From Gemmatimonadota bacterium (GTDB taxonomy: Bacteria > Gemmatimonadota > Gemmatimonadetes > Longimicrobiales > Gaopeijiaceae), in the NCBI GenBank assembly GCA_003248075.1, contig QJYK01000091.1, forward strand, positions 1-34,552: a stretch of 34,552 nt of DNA. The letters are read 5' to 3'. How positions within the stretch are numbered: position 1 is the first letter of the stretch; each line of letters begins with the position of its first letter. The notes beneath the pieces are model-generated. The model worked only from the letters and a program-made list of their open reading frames with translations, was not told where the DNA came from and did not search any database. Positions 15,719 to 23,649 of this stretch are shown here, in pieces. The translations under genes and the position numbers were made by a program.

Positions 15719-17305
15719 CTAACGGGGCGGCAGCCCCAACTCCAGGGCACAGCGGTCGTCCCAACGCAATCTCACGAGCATCTGGGGGGGCATGCGCGCG
15801 GCGATCTCGACGATGCCGGGGCAGACCTGCTCGAGGAGATTCAGCGCGTCACCGTGGATCTGCCCGCCCTGCTCGAGGAGCACGAATTCCACCCCCGAGT
15901 CCCACCAGAGCTCGAGCTGCTCGCGTGGGGTGCCCCAGACCGGGCCCCGCTCGTCCTCGGACCGCGGGCTGAAGCGCGCGCTGGGAACCGTGGGCCACCC
16001 GCCGTGCAGGTGGATACCCGCCCAGAACTCCGGGGCGCCCACCACGGAGCCGTCCGGGGCTACGCGCTCGAGTGCCTCGACGGCGGCGGCGAGGCGCCCG
16101 GCCCGAAGCTGGTAGCCCGCCACTGCCCATCCGCGGGCGGCACGCCCTGCGGTGGCCGTCGTGAGCAACGCCACCCAGGCGAAGGCCAGAAAGGCGACCG
16201 CGGTCCGTGCGCGCGCTCTCGTCAGGCGCTCCAGGGCCTCCAGGATGCCGATACCGGCGGCGAGCACCAGGAGCGGGTGCAGAGGTGCCACCAGTCGCCG
16301 GTCTACGAACGGCCACAGCATCAGCACGGCGAGGTATGCCCCGGTGACCCACGGCAGCGGCGGAAGGCGGCGCCGGGACGCGAGGAGCCCGGCGGTGATC
16401 GCGACCGCGAGCGGGGCAGAGGCTGCCAGAAGCCAGCCTCCCTCCAGGCCGGGCAGCAACAGCGCGAAGATCCGCTGGACGACCGCCGCGGCGTGAGCCG
16501 GAAGCGCCCTGAGGAACGCGCCCGGAGCGCCGACGACCTGGGAGGCCAGCCAGCCTCCATACGGGCCCAGGACGTCCCGCAGTCCCTCCGGAACCCGATG
16601 CGCCTGCGCCGCTGCCCACGACGCCCACCCGACTCCCGCAAGCACGGCGGGCCCCGCGATGCCGGCCGCGGCGCGGGCCCCGCGGGTCGCCCACAGCGCG
16701 GCGCCGAAGCCACCGACCGTCGCCCAACCCGCGGAACGCGTGAGCACACACAACACGAGGAGAAGCGCGAGCACGGTCGGGCCGCGGCGACCATCCCCCC
16801 GAGCCGCGGCGTGCCACGATACGAAGGCGCCCGCGGTCAGCGCGATGAAGAGGGCCTCGCTGAGCGGCACGAGCGCCGTCCGCCATAAGTCGGCGGACAC
16901 GAGTGCCAGGCCTCCGATGACGAGCGCCAGCCGCCGCTCGACCTCCGCCCGCTCCAAAGATCCTGCGAAGGCCGCACCCGCCCACGCGAGCAGGAGGAGG
17001 TTCAGGAACACCGCTGCCAGCGTGACGGGTCGCAGCGAACCGAACACCGCCCAGAGCGCACCCAGCACGGTCGGGTACACGGGCGGAAACTTCACTGCGG
17101 GAGGCGCCTCCGGCACGCCCGCGTAGGTCAGGCCATCGCCCGCCGCCAACGCCTGACCGATTACCAGGTACACGCCGTCATCGTGCCAGACGCCCGCGGG
17201 GACCGGCCGCCAGAACGCGACGCCGAGCCCGAGGAGCCCCAGCATGAGGACCACGAAGGGAAGCCCCCGTCGGAGCGGGGGACCGCCAGGGTGAGGCGAC
17301 GTCAC
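15719..17305 (-). CDS. GT-C-like polytopic membrane protein (PMT/ArnT-type), paralogue 1
   Basis: A 528-residue protein with about ten hydrophobic segments in residues 12-420 and a soluble C-terminal part (about 420-528). After the first membrane helix comes WHDDGVYLVIGQALAAGDGLTY followed by KFPPVYPTVLGAL, the Asp-containing periplasmic loop pattern of GT-C glycosyltransferases that use polyprenyl-phosphate sugars. The exact reaction cannot be read from sequence; it may mannosylate or glycosylate envelope components, or be a relative with another job. The GTG at 17305 overlaps the nitrilase stop (GTGA), so the two are coupled. A paralogue with the same loop pattern lies at 27401-29125. The family is fairly sure, the function open. 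Confidence 0.82.
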   Translation of the reverse strand: MTSPHPGGPPLRRGLPFVVLMLGLLGLGVAFWRPVPAGVWHDDGVYLVIGQALAAGDGLTYAGVPEAPPAVKFPPVYPTVLGALWAVFGSLRPVTLAAVFLNLLLLAWAGAAFAGSLERAEVERRLALVIGGLALVSADLWRTALVPLSEALFIALTAGAFVSWHAAARGDGRRGPTVLALLLVLCVLTRSAGWATVGGFGAALWATRGARAAAGIAGPAVLAGVGWASWAAAQAHRVPEGLRDVLGPYGGWLASQVVGAPGAFLRALPAHAAAVVQRIFALLLPGLEGGWLLAASAPLAVAITAGLLASRRRLPPLPWVTGAYLAVLMLWPFVDRRLVAPLHPLLVLAAGIGILEALERLTRARARTAVAFLAFAWVALLTTATAGRAARGWAVAGYQLRAGRLAAAVEALERVAPDGSVVGAPEFWAGIHLHGGWPTVPSARFSPRSEDERGPVWGTPREQLELWWDSGVEFVLLEQGGQIHGDALNLLEQVCPGIVEIAARMPPQMLVRLRWDDRCALELGLPPR

Positions 17306-18246
17306 CCCACCGGCCTCTTCGGACGCTCGTCCACGTCCAGCCGGAACACGTCCGGCCGCGCATAGTGACCGGTCACGTCGAAATCGAACTTGGAGCGAGC
17401 GATGGCGCGCAGGTCGACGTCCGCGACCAGGATCCCTTCCTGATCCCAGAGGGGGCCAGCGAGGCAGTCGCCCAGCGGATCGTAGATCGCGCTGCCGCCC
17501 CGACAGAGCGTATCCGGCCAGGAGTCCAGCTCGGATCGGATCTCCAGGTCGGCGGGATAGAGGTCCCGAGTCACGTACTGATTGCAGCCGAGCACGAAAC
17601 ACCGACCCTCCAGGGCGATGTGGCGGAGCGTCGCCTGCCAGCGCTCCCTCGCGTCCGCGGTCGGTGCCAGATACAGCTCGACCCCCTTGGCGTACATCGC
17701 CATCCGGGCCAGGGGCATGTAGTTCTCCCAACAGATGAGGCCGCCCACCCGGCCCATGGACGTATCCACGACGGTCAGGGTGCTCCCGTCGCCCTCACCC
17801 CAGATCAAGCGCTCGGCCGCGGTGGGCTTGAGCTTGCGGTGCTTCCCGAGCAGGGCGCCATCCGGACCGAAGTAGAGCAGCGTGCAATACAGCGTTCCGC
17901 GGCTGAAGGTCGAGTCTCGCTCGACCACGCCCACGGACAGATAGACACCGGTTTCCCGCGCGGCGTCCGCGAGACGCTCGGTCTCCGGGCCAGGCACCTC
18001 GACCGCCCCGGCCCAGTACCGCTCCCAGGTACGACGGCCCGCTTCGGACCGCCCGCCCACCGCCGTGCCGAACGCGAGGCCCCAGGGGTATCCACCCACG
18101 AACGCCTCGGGGAAGAGCACGAGCCCCGCACCTTGCTGCGCGGCCTCCCGGGTCAGCGCGCACGCCTTTCCCACGGTGCTTGCGGTGTCGAAGAGGACGG
18201 GGGCCGCCTGGGCGACGGCCACGCGGGCAACTCGGCTCTCGGTCAT
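17302..18246 (-). CDS. Nitrilase-superfamily carbon-nitrogen hydrolase (nitrilase-branch-like)
   Basis: A 314-residue cytosolic enzyme with the Glu-Lys-Cys triad: Glu47 (LFPEAFVGGYP), Lys near 138 (KHRKLKPTAAERLIWGEGDG) and Cys172 (GGLICWENYMPLAR). The CWENYMPLAR and RLIWGEGDG stretches are characteristic of branch 1 (true nitrilases and cyanide-type hydrolases) rather than of amidases or beta-ureidopropionase. It would turn an organic nitrile into a carboxylate and ammonia, but the natural substrate is unknown. The ATG at 18246 is 56 bases after the M28-type stop, and the gene overlaps the GT-C-like gene by four bases. No nitrile-related partner (nitrile hydratase, aldoxime dehydratase) is present. 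Confidence 0.9.
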   Translation of the reverse strand: MTESRVARVAVAQAAPVLFDTASTVGKACALTREAAQQGAGLVLFPEAFVGGYPWGLAFGTAVGGRSEAGRRTWERYWAGAVEVPGPETERLADAARETGVYLSVGVVERDSTFSRGTLYCTLLYFGPDGALLGKHRKLKPTAAERLIWGEGDGSTLTVVDTSMGRVGGLICWENYMPLARMAMYAKGVELYLAPTADARERWQATLRHIALEGRCFVLGCNQYVTRDLYPADLEIRSELDSWPDTLCRGGSAIYDPLGDCLAGPLWDQEGILVADVDLRAIARSKFDFDVTGHYARPDVFRLDVDERPKRPVG

Positions 18247-18302
18247 CGGGGCGTGGGTCTGGGTGAGTGATCGTGAACGATACGGGCCCGCGATCCCGCG
18301 GC

Positions 18303-19235
18303 CTATCCCCCCGAGTAGATCAGCTCGGTGACGACCTCGCCGACCATTTCCAACGTCTCCGCGGACAGCCGCTCCGGCGTGTCGTCCAGGGTGTGCCAGT
18401 ACCGGTTGCCGGGGCCGTAGTCGAAGTCGATGACGTCGATGGTCGGGATCCCCGCCTCATTGAGGGGCAGGTGATCGTCCCCCAGCCGCGGCCCCACCCT
18501 GTCCGGAAAGTATTGGCCGTAGCCGAGTCGGGACGCGACACCCCACACCTTGCGCACAAGGGCGGGCGCGAGCTCCAGCGAAGACTCCTCGACCGGGAAG
18601 AGCGGAGACTCGTCCCCGACCATGTCGAGCAGCACGCCGTACACTGGCCGTCCTGCGTCGGGGAGCGTGGACGCGTAGCGCCTCGCCCCGATGAACATGT
18701 CCTCCGTCGTCGGCCCCCAGTCCTCTCCATCCACCAGGAGCAGATCGACGCCCATGGGAGGGGGCGAGCGTGCGAGCAGCACGGCGAGATGGAGCACGAC
18801 CGCGACCCCCGACGCACCGTCGTTGGCACCCGGGATCGGCGTCGACTGGCGCGTCGGGTCGTCCTCCTGGTCTGCCGTCGGCCGCGTGTCCCAGTGGGCG
18901 AGCACGAGGATCCTGCGGGTGTGCTCGGGGCGGAAGCGAGCCAGCACGTTGCTCAGCTCGAGGGAGTCACCAGCCGTGGTGGACCACGAGAATCTGTCGA
19001 CGGTCACCTCGGCCCCCAGGGAGTCGAGCCGGGCTGCCATCCAGGCCGCCTGAGCGCGGTGCGCGTCGGTCCCCGGGACGCGAGGCCCGAAGGACACCTG
19101 ACGGCGAGCCAGCTCTAGCGCGGCCCCGCCGTCGAAGCGGGGACGCCCGGGGGTCGGGCCCTGCGCTCCACGTCCGGGATCACAGGACGCCAGCGCGAGC
19201 GTGAGGATCAGGAACAGTAGTGCTCGTGTGGTCAT
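18303..19235 (-). CDS. M28-family lipoprotein, glutaminyl-cyclase/aminopeptidase-like
   Basis: A 310-residue predicted lipoprotein: hydrophobic signal 1-17 ending LALAS with lipobox Cys18. The M28 zinc-hydrolase fold shows His114 (LAHWDTRP), Asp139 (PGANDGASG), Glu171 (DGEDWG), Asp204 (LLDMVGDE) and His281 (YWHTLDD). The AHWDTRP and PGANDGASGVAVVL pattern resembles glutaminyl-peptide cyclotransferase (QC) proteins more than classic aminopeptidases, so it may cyclise N-terminal Gln on exported proteins or act as a peptidase. The ATG at 19235 begins a good signal peptide (MTTRALLFLILTLALASC) and lies 72 bases from the divergent M20 gene. It heads a minus-strand train with the nitrilase and GT-C-like genes. 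Confidence 0.88.
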   Translation of the reverse strand: MTTRALLFLILTLALASCDPGRGAQGPTPGRPRFDGGAALELARRQVSFGPRVPGTDAHRAQAAWMAARLDSLGAEVTVDRFSWSTTAGDSLELSNVLARFRPEHTRRILVLAHWDTRPTADQEDDPTRQSTPIPGANDGASGVAVVLHLAVLLARSPPPMGVDLLLVDGEDWGPTTEDMFIGARRYASTLPDAGRPVYGVLLDMVGDESPLFPVEESSLELAPALVRKVWGVASRLGYGQYFPDRVGPRLGDDHLPLNEAGIPTIDVIDFDYGPGNRYWHTLDDTPERLSAETLEMVGEVVTELIYSGG

Positions 19236-19307
19236 GGCCGGGCCATCGTACATTCCTCGCCGAGGATGGGTCCACGCTGGGCCCCCGCCCACTTCTGGAG
19301 TGATGCC

Positions 19308-20774
19308 ATGAAGCGCTCGGTGCTCATCGCGGCAGTCGGCTGCGGGGCCGCTCTCGCGCTCCCCGCTCAGGGCCAGGATGCGAAGGCCGTCGTGACGGCC
19401 CACGTCGAGAAGCACGCCCAAGAATACGCGGAGATCGCGCAACGCATCTGGGACCTCGCCGAAGTGGGGTACCAGGAGTACCAGAGCTCGGGACTCCTGC
19501 AGGCACGGCTTCGGGACGCGGGCTTCGAGGTGACGGCCGGTGTCGCCGAGATCCCGACCGCATTCGTGGCGAGCTTCGGGTCGGGGAGCCCCGTGATCGC
19601 GATCCTCGCGGAGTTCGACGCACTCCCCGGGATCACGCAGGACCGCTCGCCGGAGCGGTCTCCGATCGCGGACAAGCCGGCGGGGCACGCCTGTGGTCAT
19701 CACCTTTTCGGGACGGCGTCGACCGCTGCCGCCTTGGCCATCAAGGACTGGATGGCGTCGAGCGGGCGACGCGGCACGCTTCGACTCTACGGAACGCCCG
19801 CAGAGGAGGGCGGCTCGGGAAAGGTCTACATGGTTCGAGCGGGCCTGTTCGACGACGTCGACGTGGTGCTGCACTGGCACGCCAGCGACCGGAACATGGC
19901 CGACCCGACGTCCTCGCTCGCCAACAAGTCGGCCAAGTTCCGCTTCAGCGGACTGAGCGCACACGCCGCTGGGGCCCCTGAGCGGGGTCGCTCGGCGCTC
20001 GACGGCGTCGAGGCCATGGACCACATGGTGAACCTCATGCGTGAGCACGTTCCGCAGGAGACACGCATACACTATGTGATCACGTCCGGTGGCTCGGCGC
20101 CGAACGTCGTTCCCGACTTCGCCGAGGTGTACTATTACGTGCGCCACCCGGACCCGGAGATGGTACGCGAGATCTTCGACCGCGTCGTCGAAGCCGCGAA
20201 GGGCGCCGCGCGTGGCACCGAGACGGAAGTGGAATACGAGGTCATCGGAGGGGTCTACAACCTGCTTCCGAACGTCACCCTGGCCGAGATGGTTCATCAG
20301 AATCTCTCCACCGTCGGAGGAGTGACCTACACTCCCGAGGAGCGGCGCTTCGCCGAGGTCCTCCGGCGCTCGCTCGGGCCGAACGCGCCCCCTGTGGATC
20401 AGGCAGCCGAGGTGAAGCCGTTCGAGCTGCTGCTCGGCGCCCGTCGGGGTGGTGGCTCGACCGACGTTGGTGACGTGAGCTGGGCGGTGCCCACCGCCGG
20501 ACTACGGGTTGCGACCTGGGTACCCGGAACCCCTTCGCACTCCTGGCAGGCGGTCGCGGCCGGCGGGACCACGATGGGCGACAAGGGGATGATCGTGGCG
20601 GCCAAGACGCTGGCCATGTCCGCCGTGGATCTGCTCACCCGTCCCGATCTCGTGGCCGCCGCCCGCGCCGAGTTCGAGGACCGGAGAGGGCCGAACTACG
20701 CGTATGTCTCCCTGGTGGGCGACCGCGCGCCCCCTCTGGACTACCGCAACGCGGCGGCACCCGGCGGGAGCTGA
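19308..20774 (+). CDS. Exported M20-family amidohydrolase (AbgB-like)
   Basis: A 488-residue metalloamidohydrolase with signal peptide (residues 1-22, MKRSVLIAAVGCGAALALPAQG). Family features: AEFDALPG (metal region), GHACGHHLFG with paired His, TPAEEGGSGK (Glu-Glu), VVLHWH, and the dimerisation domain from about 205 (KFRFSGLSAHAAGAPERGRSALDGVEAM). The last metal ligand is probably His in TPSHSWQ. This pattern matches aminoacyl-/p-aminobenzoyl-glutamate hydrolases (AbgB); the substrate cannot be told, but export suggests scavenging. The ATG at 19308 follows CTGGAGTGATGCC, a good GGAG site; the frame continues upstream only briefly. It converges with nrdJ, 26 bases apart. Confidence 0.92.
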   Translation: MKRSVLIAAVGCGAALALPAQGQDAKAVVTAHVEKHAQEYAEIAQRIWDLAEVGYQEYQSSGLLQARLRDAGFEVTAGVAEIPTAFVASFGSGSPVIAILAEFDALPGITQDRSPERSPIADKPAGHACGHHLFGTASTAAALAIKDWMASSGRRGTLRLYGTPAEEGGSGKVYMVRAGLFDDVDVVLHWHASDRNMADPTSSLANKSAKFRFSGLSAHAAGAPERGRSALDGVEAMDHMVNLMREHVPQETRIHYVITSGGSAPNVVPDFAEVYYYVRHPDPEMVREIFDRVVEAAKGAARGTETEVEYEVIGGVYNLLPNVTLAEMVHQNLSTVGGVTYTPEERRFAEVLRRSLGPNAPPVDQAAEVKPFELLLGARRGGGSTDVGDVSWAVPTAGLRVATWVPGTPSHSWQAVAAGGTTMGDKGMIVAAKTLAMSAVDLLTRPDLVAAARAEFEDRRGPNYAYVSLVGDRAPPLDYRNAAAPGGS

Positions 20775-20800
20775 GCCGGGGGGACGGCGTCGACGCTAGC

Positions 20801-23347
20801 TCAGCCGCACTCGCTGTACCCGCAGATGTGGCACTTCGTGCATCCTTCCTCATAGGCCACCTGGCCCCCCCCGCACTCGGGGCACGCGCCGATGAAGCTC
20901 TCCTGTCGAGCATTGTGGAATGTGGAGGGCCGGGCCTCGGGCGACGTAGCGGCCGGTATCGGCGTCGTGGGGATCGGCAGAGGGAGCGCCTCCTGGATCC
21001 CCTCCTTCTCCTCGAGGTATCGCTCGATCGCCTGACCGATGGCGTCCGGCGCCGAAAGCACCTTGTTGGGGCCCACCCCGACGGCGCGGTCGCACGAGAT
21101 ACCGCGAAGCTGATCCTTGATCCGCCCGATCGGGATTCCGGAGCGGAGGGCGAGCGATACCAGTCTTCCGATGGCTTCGGCGTCCGCCATCGCGGCGCCG
21201 CCGGCTTTGCCCAGCGTGCAGAACACCTCGAACGGACGTCCGTTCTGGTCCTCGTTGATGGTCACGTACAGGTCACCGAGGGGTGACATCATCTTCATCG
21301 TGTATCCGCGAAGCGCCTGCGGACGTTGGCGCTTGTGTCGGACCGCTCCCGCGACCTGGTCGGCGCTCTGAAGCTCCGCCTTCAGCCGCTCGACCTCGAT
21401 CCTCAGGTTATGCGCCTCCTCGCGGGCGTCGGCCAGTTGCTCTTCCAGCTCCGAGACCTGCAGTGCCGAATCCGACGAGGTCGCCGCCTGCGTGGTTCTG
21501 CCGGTGGACAAGACCTGCCCCTCGCGCGACCCGTCGCGGTACACCGTCACGCCCTTACAGCCGAGCTCGAAGGCCAGCTCGTAGATCTCGCGGACCTGCT
21601 CCTCGGTCGCCTCGCGGGGAAAGTTGGTCGTCTTCGAGATCGCGGAGTCCGTGTGCTCCTGGAAAGCGGCTTGCATGCGGACGTGCCACTCGGGAGTGAT
21701 GTCGTGCGCCGTCCGAAACACCCGCTGGACGTGGTCGGGCACCTCGTCGAAGTGGATGTGGCCTTCGGTGGCGATCCGCTCCATCAGGTCGTCGGAGTAC
21801 CATCCCTCTTCCCGCGCGAGGCGGACGAAATCCGGGTTCACGTCCGGCATGAGGGCCCCCGCCTGGTTCCGCATGAACGCGACGGCGAACAAGGGCTCGA
21901 TACCCCCCGAGCAACCGGCGAAGATCGAGATCGTGCCGGTAGGAGCCACCGTGGTGAGATTGCAGTTGCGCAGGGGGCGTTCGGGACGGACGCGCGATCC
22001 GTCAGGGCGCGTGGCCGCGGTTTCGTCCGGACCCCACACGGACTCCTGCCACGCAGGAAATACCCCGCGGGTGTCGGCCAGCCGCTCCGAAGCGACCCGC
22101 GCCTCCTCGTCGAGGAAGCCCATGACGCGACGACCCAGCTCCACGCCTTCGGACGAGTCGTAGGGGACACCGAGACGCACGAGCATGTCGGCCCAGCCCA
22201 TGACGCCCAGGCCGACACGCCGGATCGTCTGGGCGAGATCGTGGATCTCGGTCAGAGGATACCGGTTCGCGTCGATGACGTTGTCCAGGAAGTGGATCGA
22301 CAGGTGGATCACCTGCCGGAGACCATCCCAGTCGATGGCCTCCTCGGGATCGTCCCCCGGGCGCGCGTCCTCCTTGACGAAACGACCGAGGTTGATGCTG
22401 CCGAGGTTGCAGACGTCATAGGGGAGCAGGGGCTGCTCCCCGCACGGGTTCGTGGCTTCGTACGCGCCGAGCCGCGGCACGGGATTGTGCTCGTTGGCGC
22501 GGTCGATGAAGAAGGTGCCCGGCTCACCGGTGAGCCACGCACCGTGAACGATCAGGTCGAAGATCTCACGGGCGTCCTCCTGGCCTACGACCTCCGCGGT
22601 GCGAGGGTGCACGAGGTCATAGGTGCCTCCGGCCTTCACCGCCTGCATGAACGCGTCGGTGATCGCCACGGAGATGTTGAAGTTCGTCACCTGAGTCGTG
22701 TCGTTCTTGCACGTGATGAACCGACGGATGTCCGGATGGTCGACGCGGAGGATGCCCATGTTGGCACCCCGGCGGGTCCCGCCCTGCTTCACGACTTCGG
22801 TGCTCGCGTCATAGAGCTTCATGAACGACACGGGGCCGGATGCCACGCCGGAGGTGGAGCGCACCTGGTCCCCTTCGGGGCGCAACCTCGAGAAGGAAAA
22901 GCCCGTGCCCCCGCCGGACTGATGCACGAGCGCCATCGCGCGCAGCGTGTCGTAGATCCCACTCCGGTCGTTGGAAAGCGCGTCGTCGACGGGAAGCACG
23001 AAGCACGCGGACAGCTGCCCGAGCGGTCGACCCGCATTCATCAGCGTCGGCGAGTTCGGCTCGAACGTGCCGTGGATCATCAGGTCGTAGAACTGGCGGG
23101 CCACCTCGCCGACCGCGGCCTCGGACGCTCCGTAGTCCGCGTCGACCGCGGCGATCGTCCGAGCCACGCGCCAGAACATGGTCCGGGGCTCCTCCAGCGG
23201 CCTGCCCTCCTCGTCCTTCTTCAGATAGCGCTTGGCGAGGACGACCTGCGCGTTCTCCGTGAGCTCCACCCGTGGCAGGTCGTCGGGCACGACGTCATCG
23301 AAGGTGACCTGCTCAGCGGGCGAACGGGGCTCGTGGACACGCGGCAT
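20801..23347 (-). CDS. nrdJ: Adenosylcobalamin-dependent ribonucleotide reductase (class II)
   Basis: Reduces ribonucleotides to deoxyribonucleotides using an AdoCbl-derived radical (848 aa). Barrel motifs: Cys115 (LSACFVLPV) and Cys313 (YDVCNLGSINLG) as the redox pair, and NPCGEQPL at 300-307 with thiyl-radical Cys302 and Glu304; also VAPTGTISIFAGCSGGIEP. Residues about 680-780 form the TSCPD domain (GYTMKMMSPLGDLYVTINED), and the last 30 residues hold six cysteines (822, 825, 836, 839, 842, 847) for metal binding or disulfide relay. Residues 627-664 make an unusual heptad-type coiled coil (LQVSELEEQLADAREEAHNL) in the linker. The ATG at 23347 has AGGAG 9 bases upstream. Its leader contains a strong promoter, two DnaA-box-like sites and a hairpin. 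Confidence 0.97.
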   Translation of the reverse strand: MPRVHEPRSPAEQVTFDDVVPDDLPRVELTENAQVVLAKRYLKKDEEGRPLEEPRTMFWRVARTIAAVDADYGASEAAVGEVARQFYDLMIHGTFEPNSPTLMNAGRPLGQLSACFVLPVDDALSNDRSGIYDTLRAMALVHQSGGGTGFSFSRLRPEGDQVRSTSGVASGPVSFMKLYDASTEVVKQGGTRRGANMGILRVDHPDIRRFITCKNDTTQVTNFNISVAITDAFMQAVKAGGTYDLVHPRTAEVVGQEDAREIFDLIVHGAWLTGEPGTFFIDRANEHNPVPRLGAYEATNPCGEQPLLPYDVCNLGSINLGRFVKEDARPGDDPEEAIDWDGLRQVIHLSIHFLDNVIDANRYPLTEIHDLAQTIRRVGLGVMGWADMLVRLGVPYDSSEGVELGRRVMGFLDEEARVASERLADTRGVFPAWQESVWGPDETAATRPDGSRVRPERPLRNCNLTTVAPTGTISIFAGCSGGIEPLFAVAFMRNQAGALMPDVNPDFVRLAREEGWYSDDLMERIATEGHIHFDEVPDHVQRVFRTAHDITPEWHVRMQAAFQEHTDSAISKTTNFPREATEEQVREIYELAFELGCKGVTVYRDGSREGQVLSTGRTTQAATSSDSALQVSELEEQLADAREEAHNLRIEVERLKAELQSADQVAGAVRHKRQRPQALRGYTMKMMSPLGDLYVTINEDQNGRPFEVFCTLGKAGGAAMADAEAIGRLVSLALRSGIPIGRIKDQLRGISCDRAVGVGPNKVLSAPDAIGQAIERYLEEKEGIQEALPLPIPTTPIPAATSPEARPSTFHNARQESFIGACPECGGGQVAYEEGCTKCHICGYSECG

Positions 23348-23360
23348 TTCGATGGGCTCC

Positions 23361-23369
23361 TGTGGAAAA
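23361..23369 (-). promoter_or_regulatory. DnaA-box-like site 2 in the nrdJ leader
   Basis: On the minus strand the sequence is TTTTCCACA, one mismatch from the DnaA consensus TTATCCACA. It is in the same orientation as site 1 at 23437-23445 and abuts the nrdJ ribosome-binding site (AGGAG, 23361-23357). Alone it would be weak evidence; it gains weight from the perfect box nearby. Confidence 0.35.
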
Positions 23370-23399
23370 ATTCGTGGAAGACCCGTGGACGACAGGTCG

Positions 23400-23427
23400 A
23401 AAAGCGGCGGACCGCGGTGTCCGCCGC
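23400..23427 (-). terminator. Leader hairpin followed by U4: attenuator or terminator candidate
   Basis: On the minus strand a perfect 9-bp stem (arms 23427-23419 and 23412-23404, sequence GCGGCGGAC with its complement, 6-base loop) is followed directly by TTTT (23403-23400). It lies between the nrdJ promoter and start codon. It could terminate transcripts from the upstream 23650-26778 gene, attenuate nrdJ, or both. Confidence 0.45.
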
Positions 23428-23436
23428 CGATCTATG

Positions 23437-23445
23437 TGTGGATAA
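23437..23445 (-). promoter_or_regulatory. Perfect DnaA box in the nrdJ leader
   Basis: The minus strand reads TTATCCACA, identical to the high-affinity DnaA consensus. It lies about 30 bases downstream of the predicted nrdJ transcription start, a position where bound DnaA could block transcription. DnaA control of ribonucleotide reductase genes is known for E. coli nrdAB; here it is inferred only from the site. Confidence 0.5.
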
Positions 23446-23480
23446 GCCCACCGAGGACCACGAGATGTTGCGGCGGACCC

Positions 23481-23509
23481 ATTCTAGAGGCCCCGTATCT
23501 TGGGGTCAA
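23481..23509 (-). promoter_or_regulatory. Sigma70-type promoter for nrdJ
   Basis: Minus strand: TTGACC (23509-23504), a spacer of exactly 17 bases, and TAGAAT (23486-23481). Each hexamer matches the consensus at five of six positions. The predicted transcription start is near 23474, giving a leader of about 127 bases before the nrdJ ATG. It is the best promoter I can see in the window. Confidence 0.7.
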
Positions 23510-23649
23510 CACCGAAGATGCCCCGTTTCACGGCCCTCCGCCGCAAGTCCGCGCGAGCCACCGGCTTGCACTCCCGCACCTTCGTGATACACCGAGCGGT
23601 GGCCGGAGTTTCGGGTTGTATTCGGGCATCGAACCGACCCACCCTCCCC

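Noticed and set aside
19245-19274. Promoter-like TGGACC-18-TACGAT for the M28-type gene, which would give a leaderless mRNA
   Set aside because: Only four of six matches in each hexamer with a non-optimal spacer; not distinguishable from background.
23429-23446. NrdR-box-like ACACATAGAT in the nrdJ leader
   Set aside because: Only half of the palindromic NrdR consensus is present and there is no tandem partner; the DnaA box reading of the same bases is exact.
23510-23649. Possible cobalamin riboswitch upstream of nrdJ
   Set aside because: The B12-box and the conserved GCCACTG-type core are not recognisable on the minus strand, and the predicted nrdJ promoter lies downstream of this stretch, so it would not be in the nrdJ leader.
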